Positions 25,898-33,459 of a stretch of DNA of 64,000 nucleotides are shown piece after piece; within the stretch, counting starts at the first letter, position 1; every line of letters begins with the position of its first letter. The position numbers and the translations under genes were made by a program. The notes below the pieces were generated by a model. It saw nothing but the letters and a program-made list of their open reading frames with translations, ran no database searches and was not told the origin of the DNA. The stretch comes from Micromonospora vinacea (GTDB lineage Bacteria > Actinomycetota > Actinomycetes > Mycobacteriales > Micromonosporaceae), in assembly GCF_015751785.1 (NCBI RefSeq), contig NZ_JADOTY010000001.1, positions 1,302,001 to 1,366,000 of the forward strand, in the 5' to 3' direction.

Positions 25898-26664
25898 GTG
25901 CCGATCGCCTCCTGGGTGTCGGTGGCCGCGAACCCGCCCGGCAGGGCGGTGAGCGCGGACCCGCCGGTGGCGGGCAGCGCGGTCAGCGACGCCTTGCGGT
26001 GTTCGTGGAAGGACAGAATCTGCAGCTCGATGGCGAGGTCGACCTTGCGCACGTCGACCCCCTCCGGAACCGAGAGTACGCACGGCGCGAAGTTGAGGAT
26101 GCTCGTCACGCCGACGGCGACCAGTTGGTCGGCGACCTGCTGGGCGGCGGCGGCCGGGGTGGCGATCACGCCGATCGCGAGGGATTCCTCGGCGGCGACC
26201 GTCGGCAGGTCGTCAACATGCCTGACCACCAGCCCGTTGATCTCCTCACCGACCCGGGAGGGATCGGCGTCGAGCAGTGCGGCGATCCGGAAGCCCCGGC
26301 TGGCGAAGCCGTCGTAGCCGGCCAGAGCGTGACCGAGATTACCCACGCCGACCAGGGCGACCGCCCGGCGTTGGGTGAGCCCGAGCACATACTCGATCTG
26401 CTCGATCAGCAGCGCGACGTCGTATCCGACGCCCCGGGTGCCGTACGAGCCGAGGTGGGAGAGGTCCTTGCGGAGCTTGGCGGAGTTGACGCCGGCGGCC
26501 GCGGAGAGACCCTCGCTGGAGACCGTCTCGTGCCCGGTGTCGGCGAGGTTGTGCAGCGCGCGCAGGTACTCCGGGAGCCGAGCGACGGTCGCCTCGGGCA
26601 GATCCGGGAGCGCCGGTACGGCACCGGCGCGGCCGGGCGCGCCTGGGTGACGGTGCTGACTCAT
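25894..26664 (-). CDS. rex: Redox-sensing repressor Rex
   Basis: 256 residues. An N-terminal winged helix (ATVARLPEYLRALHNLADTG, then GVNSAKLRKDLSHLGSYGTRG) is followed by a Rossmann domain (VALVGVGNLGHALAGYDGF, IGVIATPAAAAQQVADQLV) that senses NADH/NAD+. In Streptomyces, Rex represses cyd, nuo and its own rex-hemACD operon under high NAD+; the same gene order is found here. The ATG at 26664 has GGAG upstream. The promoter carries a Rex operator (26784-26801), so autoregulation is likely. Confidence 0.95.
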   Translation of the reverse strand: MSQHRHPGAPGRAGAVPALPDLPEATVARLPEYLRALHNLADTGHETVSSEGLSAAAGVNSAKLRKDLSHLGSYGTRGVGYDVALLIEQIEYVLGLTQRRAVALVGVGNLGHALAGYDGFASRGFRIAALLDADPSRVGEEINGLVVRHVDDLPTVAAEESLAIGVIATPAAAAQQVADQLVAVGVTSILNFAPCVLSVPEGVDVRKVDLAIELQILSFHEHRKASLTALPATGGSALTALPGGFAATDTQEAIGT

Positions 26665-26772
26665 GAGACTCCGTGCGGTGCGATCCTCGGCCAACTCCGC
26701 TGGTGGGCCGTTTGTGGACTCCCGCTGGCGACCGAGGTTGCCGGCTGTGCTAGCAGGGCGCGTCGGAGTCAC

Positions 26773-26801
26773 AGCGTAGGCGCTTGTGAAGACGTGCACA
26801 A
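26773..26801 (-). promoter_or_regulatory. rex promoter with Rex operator (ROP)
   Basis: On the plus strand 26784-26801 reads TTGTGAAGACGTGCACAA, one base off the ROP consensus TTGTGAANNNNTTCACAA. On the minus strand, TTGTGC (26796-26801) is a good -35 box, followed by a 17-bp spacer and the -10 box TACGCT (26773-26778). The operator thus covers the -35 box and most of the spacer. The predicted leader to the rex ATG is about 100 nt. Confidence 0.85.
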
Positions 26802-27023
26802 ATCGCGATCTTGCCGCTGCGTGGCGCGACCCCACCAGCCCCTCCATTCCACAAGATCGATTGAACGGCCTGGTCCGCGCGCCGCCCGGGCGATTATTGC
26901 TCAATCCCGACTTCTCTGACCAATCCCGCGCCGGCCCCGTCCAGGGGTCGTTCCGGCGGTGGTAGGGACAGCACTACGGAGGAGAGGCGGGGTTTCGGGA
27001 TGGGGACACCGAGCCCAACTGCC

Positions 27024-27029
27024 TAGCCT
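27024..27029 (+). promoter_or_regulatory. -10 box of the sensor-kinase gene (leaderless)
   Basis: TAGCCT is followed by 6 nt and then the ATG at 27036. There is no Shine-Dalgarno sequence. Confidence 0.6.
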
Positions 27030-27035
27030 TTGAGC

Positions 27036-28340
27036 ATGACCGCCGTTGCCGCCACCAGCGAGAGACCGACGCTGGCACCGAGCATCCCCCGCCAGCTCTT
27101 CGTCGACTCCGGGTACGTGGTGCTCGGCCTGCCCCTGGCGGTGGCCAGCTTCGTCGTCCTCATCGTCGGCCTCGCGGTCGGCATCGGCCTGGTGGTCACC
27201 GTGATCGGCCTGCCGATCCTCAGCGGCACCCTGTACGCCGCCCGTGGGCTGGCCGACGTCGAGCGGCTGCGGCTGCCCGCGGTGCTCCACCAACCCCGGA
27301 TCCGGCCGCACTACCGGCTGCCCGAGGCGGGCGCGAACGCCTGGCGGCGGATCTTCGTGCCGATGCGGGACGCCCAGTCCTGGCTCGACCTGGCGCACGG
27401 CATCCTGCGGCTGATCGCGGCGGTGGGCACCTTCGTGGTGACGGTGTCCTGGTGGGCCGCGGCGATCGCCGGCTCGCTCTACTGGGCCTACGACTGGGCC
27501 CTGCCCCGGGCCGCCGGCGAGGGTGACCAGGACCTGGCGCAGCTGCTCGGCCTGGGCGACTCGACCACCGCCCGGATCGGCCTGTACACCGCGCTCGGGG
27601 TGTTCTTCCTGATCACCCTGCCGATCGTGGTGCGGGGCTGCGCGCTGCTCCAGGCCAGCTTCGCCAAGGCCATGCTGACCGGGGTGGCCGAGATGCGTGA
27701 CCGGATCACCGTGCTGGAGGAGCAGAAGCGGGCCGCCGTGTCCGCCGAGGCCTCCGCGCTGCGCCGGTTGGAACGTGACATCCACGACGGCCCCCAGCAG
27801 CGCCTGGTCCGGCTGGCCATGGACCTCAGCCGGGCCCGGATGCAGCTCGCCTCGGACCCGGAGGCGGCCGGCCGCACCATCGACGAGGCGGTCACCCAGA
27901 CCCGGGACACGCTGGCCGAGCTGCGGGCGCTGTCCCGGGGCATCGCCCCGCCGATCCTGGTCGACAGGGGCCTGCCCAGCGCCCTGGCCGCGATCGCCGG
28001 CCGCGGGCTGATCCCGATCGAGCTCCAGGTGGACCCGCAGCTCGGTACCCCGGCCGGACGGCTCGACCCGGCGGTGGAGAACACCGCGTACTTCGTGGTG
28101 TCCGAGGCGCTGACAAACGTCGCCAAGCACAGCCGGGCCACCGAGGCCACCGTGGCCGTGGCCCGGCAGGGCACCCACCTGCAGGTACGGGTGGGCGACG
28201 ACGGGCAGGGCGGCGCGCACCTGGCGAAGGGGCACGGACTGGCCGGCATCGCCGACCGGGTCCGGGCCGCCGGCGGGGAACTGCTGGTGGTCAGCCCGAC
28301 CGGCGGCCCCACCGAGATCCGCGCCGAGCTGCCGCTGTGA
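27036..28340 (+). CDS. NarL-type sensor histidine kinase
   Basis: 434 residues. About four to five membrane helices (PLAVASFVVLIVGLAVGIGL, GTFVVTVSWWAAAIAGSLYW, TALGVFFLITLPIVVRG) form an N-terminal sensor region. The HisKA_3 phospho-acceptor is RRLERDIHDGPQQRLVRLAM (His near residue 248). The HATPase domain has VVSEALTNVAKHSRA and GDDGQGG...GHGLAGIADRVRAAGG. The kinase should phosphorylate the response regulator encoded 117 bp downstream. The signal is unknown. The gene is divergent from rex but has its own promoter. Confidence 0.9.
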   Translation: MTAVAATSERPTLAPSIPRQLFVDSGYVVLGLPLAVASFVVLIVGLAVGIGLVVTVIGLPILSGTLYAARGLADVERLRLPAVLHQPRIRPHYRLPEAGANAWRRIFVPMRDAQSWLDLAHGILRLIAAVGTFVVTVSWWAAAIAGSLYWAYDWALPRAAGEGDQDLAQLLGLGDSTTARIGLYTALGVFFLITLPIVVRGCALLQASFAKAMLTGVAEMRDRITVLEEQKRAAVSAEASALRRLERDIHDGPQQRLVRLAMDLSRARMQLASDPEAAGRTIDEAVTQTRDTLAELRALSRGIAPPILVDRGLPSALAAIAGRGLIPIELQVDPQLGTPAGRLDPAVENTAYFVVSEALTNVAKHSRATEATVAVARQGTHLQVRVGDDGQGGAHLAKGHGLAGIADRVRAAGGELLVVSPTGGPTEIRAELPL

Positions 28341-28383
28341 GCGCGAGGAGTGAGCCGGGTTTGCGAGCCCCGCAGTCGCGAAC
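28337..28383 (+). repeat. 47-bp intercistronic repeat, copy A
   Basis: It starts at the kinase stop codon (GTGAGCGCGAGGAGTGAGCC...) and ends with CGCAGTCGCGAAC. It is identical at 45 of 47 positions to copy B (36464-36510, minus). It fills part of the gap between kinase and response regulator. Confidence 0.85.
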
Positions 28384-28457
28384 GATGGAGACGCTGTGAC
28401 CGGTCCGGCACCGCGCCGAGCCCGTTCGACGGGCCGGACGTGGTAGACAACACAGCC

Positions 28458-29111
28458 ATGCGCATCGTGATCGCCGACGACGCCGTCCTGCTCCGAGAGG
28501 GGCTGGTCCGGCTGCTGACCGAGAGCGGGCACCAGGTGGTGGCCGCCGTCGGGGACGGTGACGCCCTGGTCGAGGCGGTGGTCGAGCACCGGCCCGACGT
28601 GTCGATCGTCGACGTCCGGATGCCGCCGTCGCACACCGACGAGGGGCTGCGGGCCGCGGTGGAGGCGCGCCGGCTGGTGCCGCGTACGCCGATCCTGGTG
28701 CTGTCCCAGTACGTCGAGGTCTCGTACGCCGATGATCTGCTCGCCACCACCGGCGGCGCCGGCGGCGGGATCGGCTACCTGCTCAAGGACCGGGTTGCCG
28801 CGATCGACGAGTTCCTGGACGCGCTGCGCCGGGTCGCGGGCGGCGGCACGGTGCTGGACCCGGAGGTGGTCGGGCAGCTCTTCGCCCGACGCCGCCGGGA
28901 CGACCCGCTGCGCGAGCTGACCCCCCGCGAGCGCGAGGTGCTCGCCCTGATGGCCGAGGGGCGCTCGAACACCGCCATCGCGCGCGCCCTGGTGGTCAGC
29001 GACGGCGCTGTGGAGAAGCACGTGCGCAACATCTTCACCAAGCTCACCCTGCCACCGGACACCGAACAGCACCGGCGGGTGCTGGCTGTCCTCACCTATC
29101 TGCGGAACTGA
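28458..29111 (+). CDS. NarL/FixJ-type response regulator
   Basis: 217 residues. The receiver domain has the acidic pair in IVIADDAVLLREGL, the phospho-Asp in SIVDVRMPP and the Lys in YLLKDRV. The C-terminal LuxR-type helix-turn-helix is LTPREREVLALMAEGRSNTA followed by VSDGAVEKHVRNIFTKL. It pairs with the upstream kinase. The ATG at 28458 is chosen because the receiver domain starts there; TAGACA lies 8 nt upstream. The last 20 bp overlap the convergent HAD gene. Confidence 0.92.
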   Translation: MRIVIADDAVLLREGLVRLLTESGHQVVAAVGDGDALVEAVVEHRPDVSIVDVRMPPSHTDEGLRAAVEARRLVPRTPILVLSQYVEVSYADDLLATTGGAGGGIGYLLKDRVAAIDEFLDALRRVAGGGTVLDPEVVGQLFARRRRDDPLRELTPREREVLALMAEGRSNTAIARALVVSDGAVEKHVRNIFTKLTLPPDTEQHRRVLAVLTYLRN

Positions 29112-29754
29112 CCTCCCGAGCCAGGGCCACCGCGTCGGTGAGGGTGTCGGCCACCGGGTGACCGGAGGCGCGCAGCCGGGCCGGGTCGGTGAATCCGCCG
29201 GTGTAGAGCACGGCACGGCCGCCGACCGCAAGCGCCGCGTCCGCGTCGTCGATGGAGTCGCCGATCAGCACCACAGCGGCGCCGTCCACGCCCAGCTCGG
29301 CCAGGTGCAGTTGGAGCGACTCGGCCTTGCGGCCGCCGCCGACAGTGGTCCGCAGCCCGTCGACGCGGGTGAAGTGGCTGGTCAACCCGTACGTGTGCAC
29401 GGTCGGGACCAGCTCCTCGTGGAACCACATGGACAGCAGGCTCTGACTGCCCGGCCAGGCGGCCATCGCCGCCCGAGCGTCGGCTGCCAGCTCACAGGTG
29501 GTCAACCCGGTGCGGTACGCGTCGTGGAAGATCTTGTCCAGTCGGCCGAACTCGTCGTCGTCCACGGCCTGCCCGAGCACCTCGGCGTAGTACTCGGCGA
29601 TCGGTCTGCGGAACCGCACCCGGTGCTCGTCGAGGCTGACCGTCGGCCCGCCGAGGCTCGCGAACACGACGTTGGTGGCGGACACCACCAGGCTGAGGTC
29701 GTTGAGCAGGGTGCCGTTCCAGTCCCAGACGAGGTGCGGGGGCGCAGTGGTCAT
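29092..29754 (-). CDS. HAD-superfamily phosphohydrolase
   Basis: 220 residues. The nucleophile motif is DWNGTLLND (Asp first, Asn in place of the second Asp), followed by a helical cap (about 20-90) and C-terminal VVLIGDSIDDADAALAVGG, the acidic motif IV. The DWNGT variant recurs in small actinobacterial HAD phosphatases. The substrate is unknown. The ATG at 29754 lies 6 nt after a TATGGT -10 box (29761-29766, minus), so the transcript is probably leaderless. It is convergent with, and overlaps, the response-regulator gene. Confidence 0.85.
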   Translation of the reverse strand: MTTAPPHLVWDWNGTLLNDLSLVVSATNVVFASLGGPTVSLDEHRVRFRRPIAEYYAEVLGQAVDDDEFGRLDKIFHDAYRTGLTTCELAADARAAMAAWPGSQSLLSMWFHEELVPTVHTYGLTSHFTRVDGLRTTVGGGRKAESLQLHLAELGVDGAAVVLIGDSIDDADAALAVGGRAVLYTGGFTDPARLRASGHPVADTLTDAVALAREVSSADR

Positions 29755-29774
29755 CAGAGCACCATAGGCACTCC

Positions 29775-30029
29775 TCAGAGCTGCGGCGTGGTCAGGTCCC
29801 GCAGCAGCCGGTCCTCCTCGACCCGCCAGTAGCCGTGCTCCTTGCCGTCGAGCATCACCACCGGCAGCCGGTCGCCGTACTCCCGCTCCAGCCCCTCGTC
29901 GCCGGTGACGTCCCACTCGACCCACTTGTCGCCGGTGACCGCGACCACCCGGTCGAGCGCCGCCTTGGCGTCGTCGCACAGGTGGCAGCCGGGTCGGGTG
30001 ATCAGGGCGAGTCGGGCGTCAGTGGCCAT
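29775..30029 (-). CDS. Glutaredoxin-like thiol protein
   Basis: 84 residues with a thioredoxin fold. The redox motif CHLC follows LALITRPG, and RLPVVMLDGKEHG supplies the cis-Pro region. It corresponds to the 'glutaredoxin family' proteins next to hem genes in actinobacteria (Rv0508-like, recalled). Since such organisms use mycothiol, the electron donor may not be glutathione. The ATG has GGAGGTAACCG upstream and lies inside the end of the acyl-CoA synthetase gene (11-nt overlap), so expression is coupled. Confidence 0.88.
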   Translation of the reverse strand: MATDARLALITRPGCHLCDDAKAALDRVVAVTGDKWVEWDVTGDEGLEREYGDRLPVVMLDGKEHGYWRVEEDRLLRDLTTPQL

Positions 30030-31644
30030 CGGTTACCTCCGTGCGGTCGGTCGGCGTCGCCGACCGGAGCTGGGTCTTGCGTACCTTGCCGATCGCCGAG
30101 TGTGGCAGGTCGTCGACGAACTCGACGGCGGTCGGGCACTTGAACCGGGCCAGGTTCCGCGCGCAGTGGGCGAGCAGTTCCTCGCTGGTCACCGGTCGGC
30201 CCTGCGCCGGCACCACGTACGCCCGCACAGTCTCGCCGGTCCGCGGGTGCGGCACACCCAGTACCGCCGACTCGGCCACCCCGGGGTGCCCGGCCAGCAC
30301 CAGCTCGACCTCGTGTGGATAGACGTTGAAGCCGTTGACCAGGATCAACTCGCCGAGCCGGTCGACCAGGAAGAGGTCGCCGTCCTCGTCGGCGTACGCG
30401 ATGTCACCGGTGCCCCACCAACCCTCGGCGTCCGGGCCACCCCGACCGTCGGGCCAGTAGCCGGTGAAGAGGTTGGGACCGGACACCACGATCTGCCCCG
30501 GGTCGGTGCCCGGCGCCACGTCGGAGATGTCCAGCTCATCCGGGTCGTCGTCGGGAACGGCCAGCCCGTCGCGCCACAGGTCCACCCCGTCCGCGCCGAC
30601 CAGGCGGAGCCGCACCCCGGGTAGCGGCCGGCCGATCGAACCCGGCTTGGCCACGCCGCCGACCAGGGTGGAGGTGAGCACCGGCGCGGTCTCGGTGAGG
30701 CCGTACCCGATGTGCACCTGATGCCCGGTGACCGCCGTGAAGCGCGCCGCGACAGCGGGTTCGAGCGGTGCCGCGCCGCAGACCGCCACCCGCACCGACG
30801 CGGTGGCCGCGCGGGCTGTTTCCGCGCCGGCCCAGGTCAGGAACATCGACGGTACGCCGACCAGCACGCTGACCCGGTGCCGCGCGATCTCGTCCAGCCC
30901 CGCCGTCGGGCCCGGCTCGTCGAGGAGCACGCCGGTCGCGCCGTGGTGCACGACCGCGCCGAGCACGGAGTTGAGCCCGTACGCGTGGAACAGCGGCAAC
31001 GCGAGCAGAACAGTGTCCGTCGGCCCGACCACCGAAGGCTCGATCTCCGCGACCTGTTCGTGGTTGGCGAGCAGCGCCCGGTGCGAGAGCATCGCCCCCT
31101 TGGGCCGTCCCTCGGTACCGGAGGTGTAGAGCAGTACAGCCAGATCGGTGCCGCCTCGTCGGGGGCGGGGTGCCGGTCCGGGCGCCTCGGCGGTCGGTGG
31201 CGTGCCGTGCACTGAGGTGAGCGCGGGCAGCTCGGCGGCCACGTCGACGACCAGGTCCCGGACGCGGTCGGTGGCGATGAGCACCGACGCGCCGGAGTCG
31301 GCCAGCACGTGCCGTAGCTCCGGGGCGGTGAAGCCGGGGTTGACCGGCACGGTGACGAGCCCGGCGCGGAGGGCGCCGAGCCAGGCGATCACGAAGTCCG
31401 GTGTGTTGGGCAGCGCGATGGCGACGCGTGGTGGCGTACCGCCGGGGTCGGTGGATGGCGTGGCGGCGGAGAGGCCGCGGGCGGCGGCGTCCACCTCGGC
31501 GTCCAGTTCGGACCAGCTGAGGGCGCGCTCACGCCAGTGCAGCGCGGGCCGGTCGGCGTGGTCGAGAGCCGCCCGGCGAACCCGGTCGGCGAGGTTCGGC
31601 GCGGGGTTTCCCGAGGCGTCCTGCACGGTGATCGAGTCTGGCAC
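30019..31644 (-). CDS. AMP-forming acyl-CoA synthetase/ligase
   Basis: About 541 residues of the ANL superfamily. The P-loop is LLYTSGTEGRPKGAMLSHRA, A5 is YGLTETAPV, and A7-A8 are GTGDIAYADEDGDLFLVDRL and NGFNVYPHEVE. The terminal catalytic Lys is in SAIGKVRKTQL. It activates a carboxylic acid, probably a fatty or aromatic acid, to its CoA thioester via an acyl-adenylate. GTG 31644 is taken as start because homology appears to begin soon after, but there is no clear ribosome-binding site and GTG 31626 is possible. A 26-bp palindrome lies 58 bp upstream. Confidence 0.88.
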   Translation of the reverse strand: MPDSITVQDASGNPAPNLADRVRRAALDHADRPALHWRERALSWSELDAEVDAAARGLSAATPSTDPGGTPPRVAIALPNTPDFVIAWLGALRAGLVTVPVNPGFTAPELRHVLADSGASVLIATDRVRDLVVDVAAELPALTSVHGTPPTAEAPGPAPRPRRGGTDLAVLLYTSGTEGRPKGAMLSHRALLANHEQVAEIEPSVVGPTDTVLLALPLFHAYGLNSVLGAVVHHGATGVLLDEPGPTAGLDEIARHRVSVLVGVPSMFLTWAGAETARAATASVRVAVCGAAPLEPAVAARFTAVTGHQVHIGYGLTETAPVLTSTLVGGVAKPGSIGRPLPGVRLRLVGADGVDLWRDGLAVPDDDPDELDISDVAPGTDPGQIVVSGPNLFTGYWPDGRGGPDAEGWWGTGDIAYADEDGDLFLVDRLGELILVNGFNVYPHEVELVLAGHPGVAESAVLGVPHPRTGETVRAYVVPAQGRPVTSEELLAHCARNLARFKCPTAVEFVDDLPHSAIGKVRKTQLRSATPTDRTEVTDGH

Positions 31645-32061
31645 AGCGGACGGCGACGGGCCACGCCCGACGGTCGGGGGCCCGGCCCGGAGGACGACGC
31701 CAGGACAGTCCCATGCACGGGACTGTCCGGTGTGCCACCGGCGATCCGATCGGGTCCTGTCGATGGGACGTGCGAGGCTCATCGCCGGCAGTTCGGCCGC
31801 CCCCGTCCGACCGGCCGGCGCGCCGGGCCAACCGAACGGGCGGTACGCCCCCCACCTGGGCATCCATCCTGGAACACCGGGTCGGCGGAAAGTCAATCGC
31901 ACACGACGGACAACCGGTCCGCCGCCGGTGCGAGGGAGCGGGAAATACTTCCGCCTTGTGTAACGGACTTGCCACGCGCGGGTGACGTTGGCCCTATCAT
32001 CACTCGGGTCGGGTCACCCCATTTGCCGTGAGTCGACACCCCTCAGCCCGAGGAGGCCCCC
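31645..32061. other. Divergent regulatory region, acyl-CoA synthetase/bldN
   Basis: 417 bp without a supported gene. It contains a perfect palindrome (31703-31728) near the acyl-CoA synthetase start and, at the other end, the bldN upstream region with a TATCAT -10 candidate at 31995-32000. No riboswitch-like structure was recognised. Confidence 0.6.
31703..31728. promoter_or_regulatory. Perfect 26-bp operator-like palindrome
   Basis: Arms GGACAGTCCC (31703-31712) and GGGACTGTCC (31719-31728) around a 6-nt centre ATGCAC. Size and symmetry fit a TetR- or GntR-type operator for the acyl-CoA synthetase-glutaredoxin unit. No cognate regulator is adjacent. Confidence 0.65.
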
Positions 32062-32217
32062 GTGCCTGTGAGCGCATTGGACCAGCACCTCCAGGGGATT
32101 TGCCGCCCGTCGGCAACTCCCGCGACAGTTCTGCCCGACCGGTCACCCGGTCGGTCCGCCCCGACGAGACCCAGACCGGCCCGCCCGGCGACCGACGGGA
32201 CGGGGGCAGCACGGTGA
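32062..32217 (+). CDS. 51-codon leader ORF overlapping the bldN start
   Basis: A GTG at 32062 is preceded by AGGAGG (32051-32056) at 5 nt, the best ribosome-binding site in the area. The frame (PVSALDQHLQGICRPSATPA, then Arg/Pro/Thr-rich) ends in a TGA at 32215-32217 that overlaps the proposed bldN GTG (32214-32216) as GTGA. It could be a regulatory leader peptide that couples translation to bldN. No homology is recognised, and its composition is less clearly coding than the sigma gene. It is not certain that it is a gene. Confidence 0.45.
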   Translation: MPVSALDQHLQGICRPSATPATVLPDRSPGRSAPTRPRPARPATDGTGAAR

Positions 32218-33170
32218 CCACCTTCGGTTACGCGGAACGCCCGGTCGGCCTGACCGGACAGCCGGCCCGCTCCCACGTCAACGAACGGCCAGCGGCCCGT
32301 GCCCCGATGGACGAGCAGCACGGCGGCGTGGTGCGGGGTGACGGCGGGGCACAACGGATCCGCAGCCGGCCACACCACAACGAACCACCGCCGCGGCCCG
32401 CGGTGCCCGGTGGGAACGCGAAGCCGGCCGGCGGCCGGGTCGCCGTGCCGCCCCGACCCACGATGCCCGTGCAGGGCCGTCGGGTAAGCGACACACCGGC
32501 GGTCACCACCGACCCGGCGGCGGGTGAGACAGCGGTGATCCCGGCGGTGCCGGCCACCACCGCCACCACCCCGACCGGTTTCCCGAGCCGCCCGGACCCG
32601 TCCGACCCGGCAACCGAGGTCTGGACGCTGATCGAGCGGGCCCAGGCCGGCGAGTCCGAGGCGTTCGGTCTGATCTACGACCGGTACGTGGACACCGTCT
32701 TCCGGTTCGTCTACTTCCGGGTCGGCAACCGGCAACTCGCCGAGGATCTCACCTCGGACACCTTCCTGCGCGCGCTCAAGCGGATCGGCAGCTTCACCTG
32801 GCAGGGCCGTGACCTGGGCGCCTGGCTGGTAACGATCGCCCGCAACCTCGTCGCGGACCACTTCAAGTCGGGTCGGTACCGGCTGGAGGTCACCACCGGC
32901 GACGTGCTCGACGCCGACCGGGAGGACCGGGGCCCGGAGGGCAGCCCGGAGGCGGCGGTGGTGGAGCACATCACCAACGTCGCACTCCTCACCGCCGTGA
33001 AGCAGCTCAACCCGGAGCAGCAGGAGTGCATCGTGCTCCGCTTCCTCCAGGGCTTCTCGGTCGCCGAGACGGCCCGCGCGATGGGCAAGAACGAGGGCGC
33101 CATCAAGGCCCTTCAGTACCGCGCCGTCCGCGCCCTGGCCCGCCTGCTGCCCGACGGCTTCCAGCCGTAG
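32214..33170 (+). CDS. bldN: ECF sigma factor, BldN type
   Basis: 318 residues. A Pro-rich N-terminal extension of about 135 residues is followed by sigma region 2 (LIERAQAGESEAFGLIYDRY, DLTSDTFLRALKRI, GAWLVTIARNLVADHFKS) and region 4 (LNPEQQECIVLRFLQGFSVA, GKNEGAIKALQYRAVRAL). In Streptomyces, BldN carries an N-terminal pro-sequence, is held by the membrane anti-sigma factor RsbN, and drives chaplin, rodlin and bldM expression. The rsbN-like next gene supports the call. The GTG at 32214 is chosen for its GGGGG upstream and the overlap with the leader ORF; the frame is open further upstream to 32028. Confidence 0.85.
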   Translation: MTTFGYAERPVGLTGQPARSHVNERPAARAPMDEQHGGVVRGDGGAQRIRSRPHHNEPPPRPAVPGGNAKPAGGRVAVPPRPTMPVQGRRVSDTPAVTTDPAAGETAVIPAVPATTATTPTGFPSRPDPSDPATEVWTLIERAQAGESEAFGLIYDRYVDTVFRFVYFRVGNRQLAEDLTSDTFLRALKRIGSFTWQGRDLGAWLVTIARNLVADHFKSGRYRLEVTTGDVLDADREDRGPEGSPEAAVVEHITNVALLTAVKQLNPEQQECIVLRFLQGFSVAETARAMGKNEGAIKALQYRAVRALARLLPDGFQP

Positions 33171-33178
33171 TTTGTTAC

Positions 33179-33232
33179 GGCGGGACCGACGGGCGTCGAT
33201 CAGCGTCCGCGCAGCTCAGAGTCGGTCCCGCC
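33179..33232 (+). terminator. Hairpin between bldN and rsbN
   Basis: A perfect 12-bp stem: GGCGGGACCGAC (33179-33190) and GTCGGTCCCGCC (33221-33232), with a 30-nt loop. It starts 8 nt after the bldN stop. It could end or attenuate transcription, so that rsbN depends on its own promoter. Confidence 0.65.
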
Positions 33233-33275
33233 TGGTGATGACCATCACTTTCTGTAATTTCCGCTCCGCCAGGCC

Positions 33276-33304
33276 CGTAACCCGTGCCCGGTCCGCCGCG
33301 TTTC
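33276..33304 (+). promoter_or_regulatory. Candidate sigma-BldN promoter for rsbN
   Basis: CGTAAC (33276-33281), a 17-bp spacer, then CGTTTC (33299-33304). As I recall it, the Streptomyces sigma-BldN consensus is CGTAAC, about 16 bp, CGTTGA, and rsbN is one of its targets. The match is good in the -35 and partial in the -10. It lies about 155 bp upstream of the rsbN GTG. Confidence 0.4.
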
Positions 33305-33459
33305 TCCGGGTGCGACCGGTGGATGTCCCGGCAGGCCCGGGTCACCGAGGTCCGACCGGCATGCCGGCGGCACCTCACCTCCGTGGTGTCACACTGCCGC
33401 CCGGTCGCTGGCAACGACGGCGGCCGACCGGCCGTGACCAGCGAGAGGAGGTGCCTGCG

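Noticed and set aside
25898..26083. Longer hemA reading from 26083
   Set aside because: The extra 62 residues are the out-of-frame reading of the rex C-terminus. GTG 25897 matches the family start.
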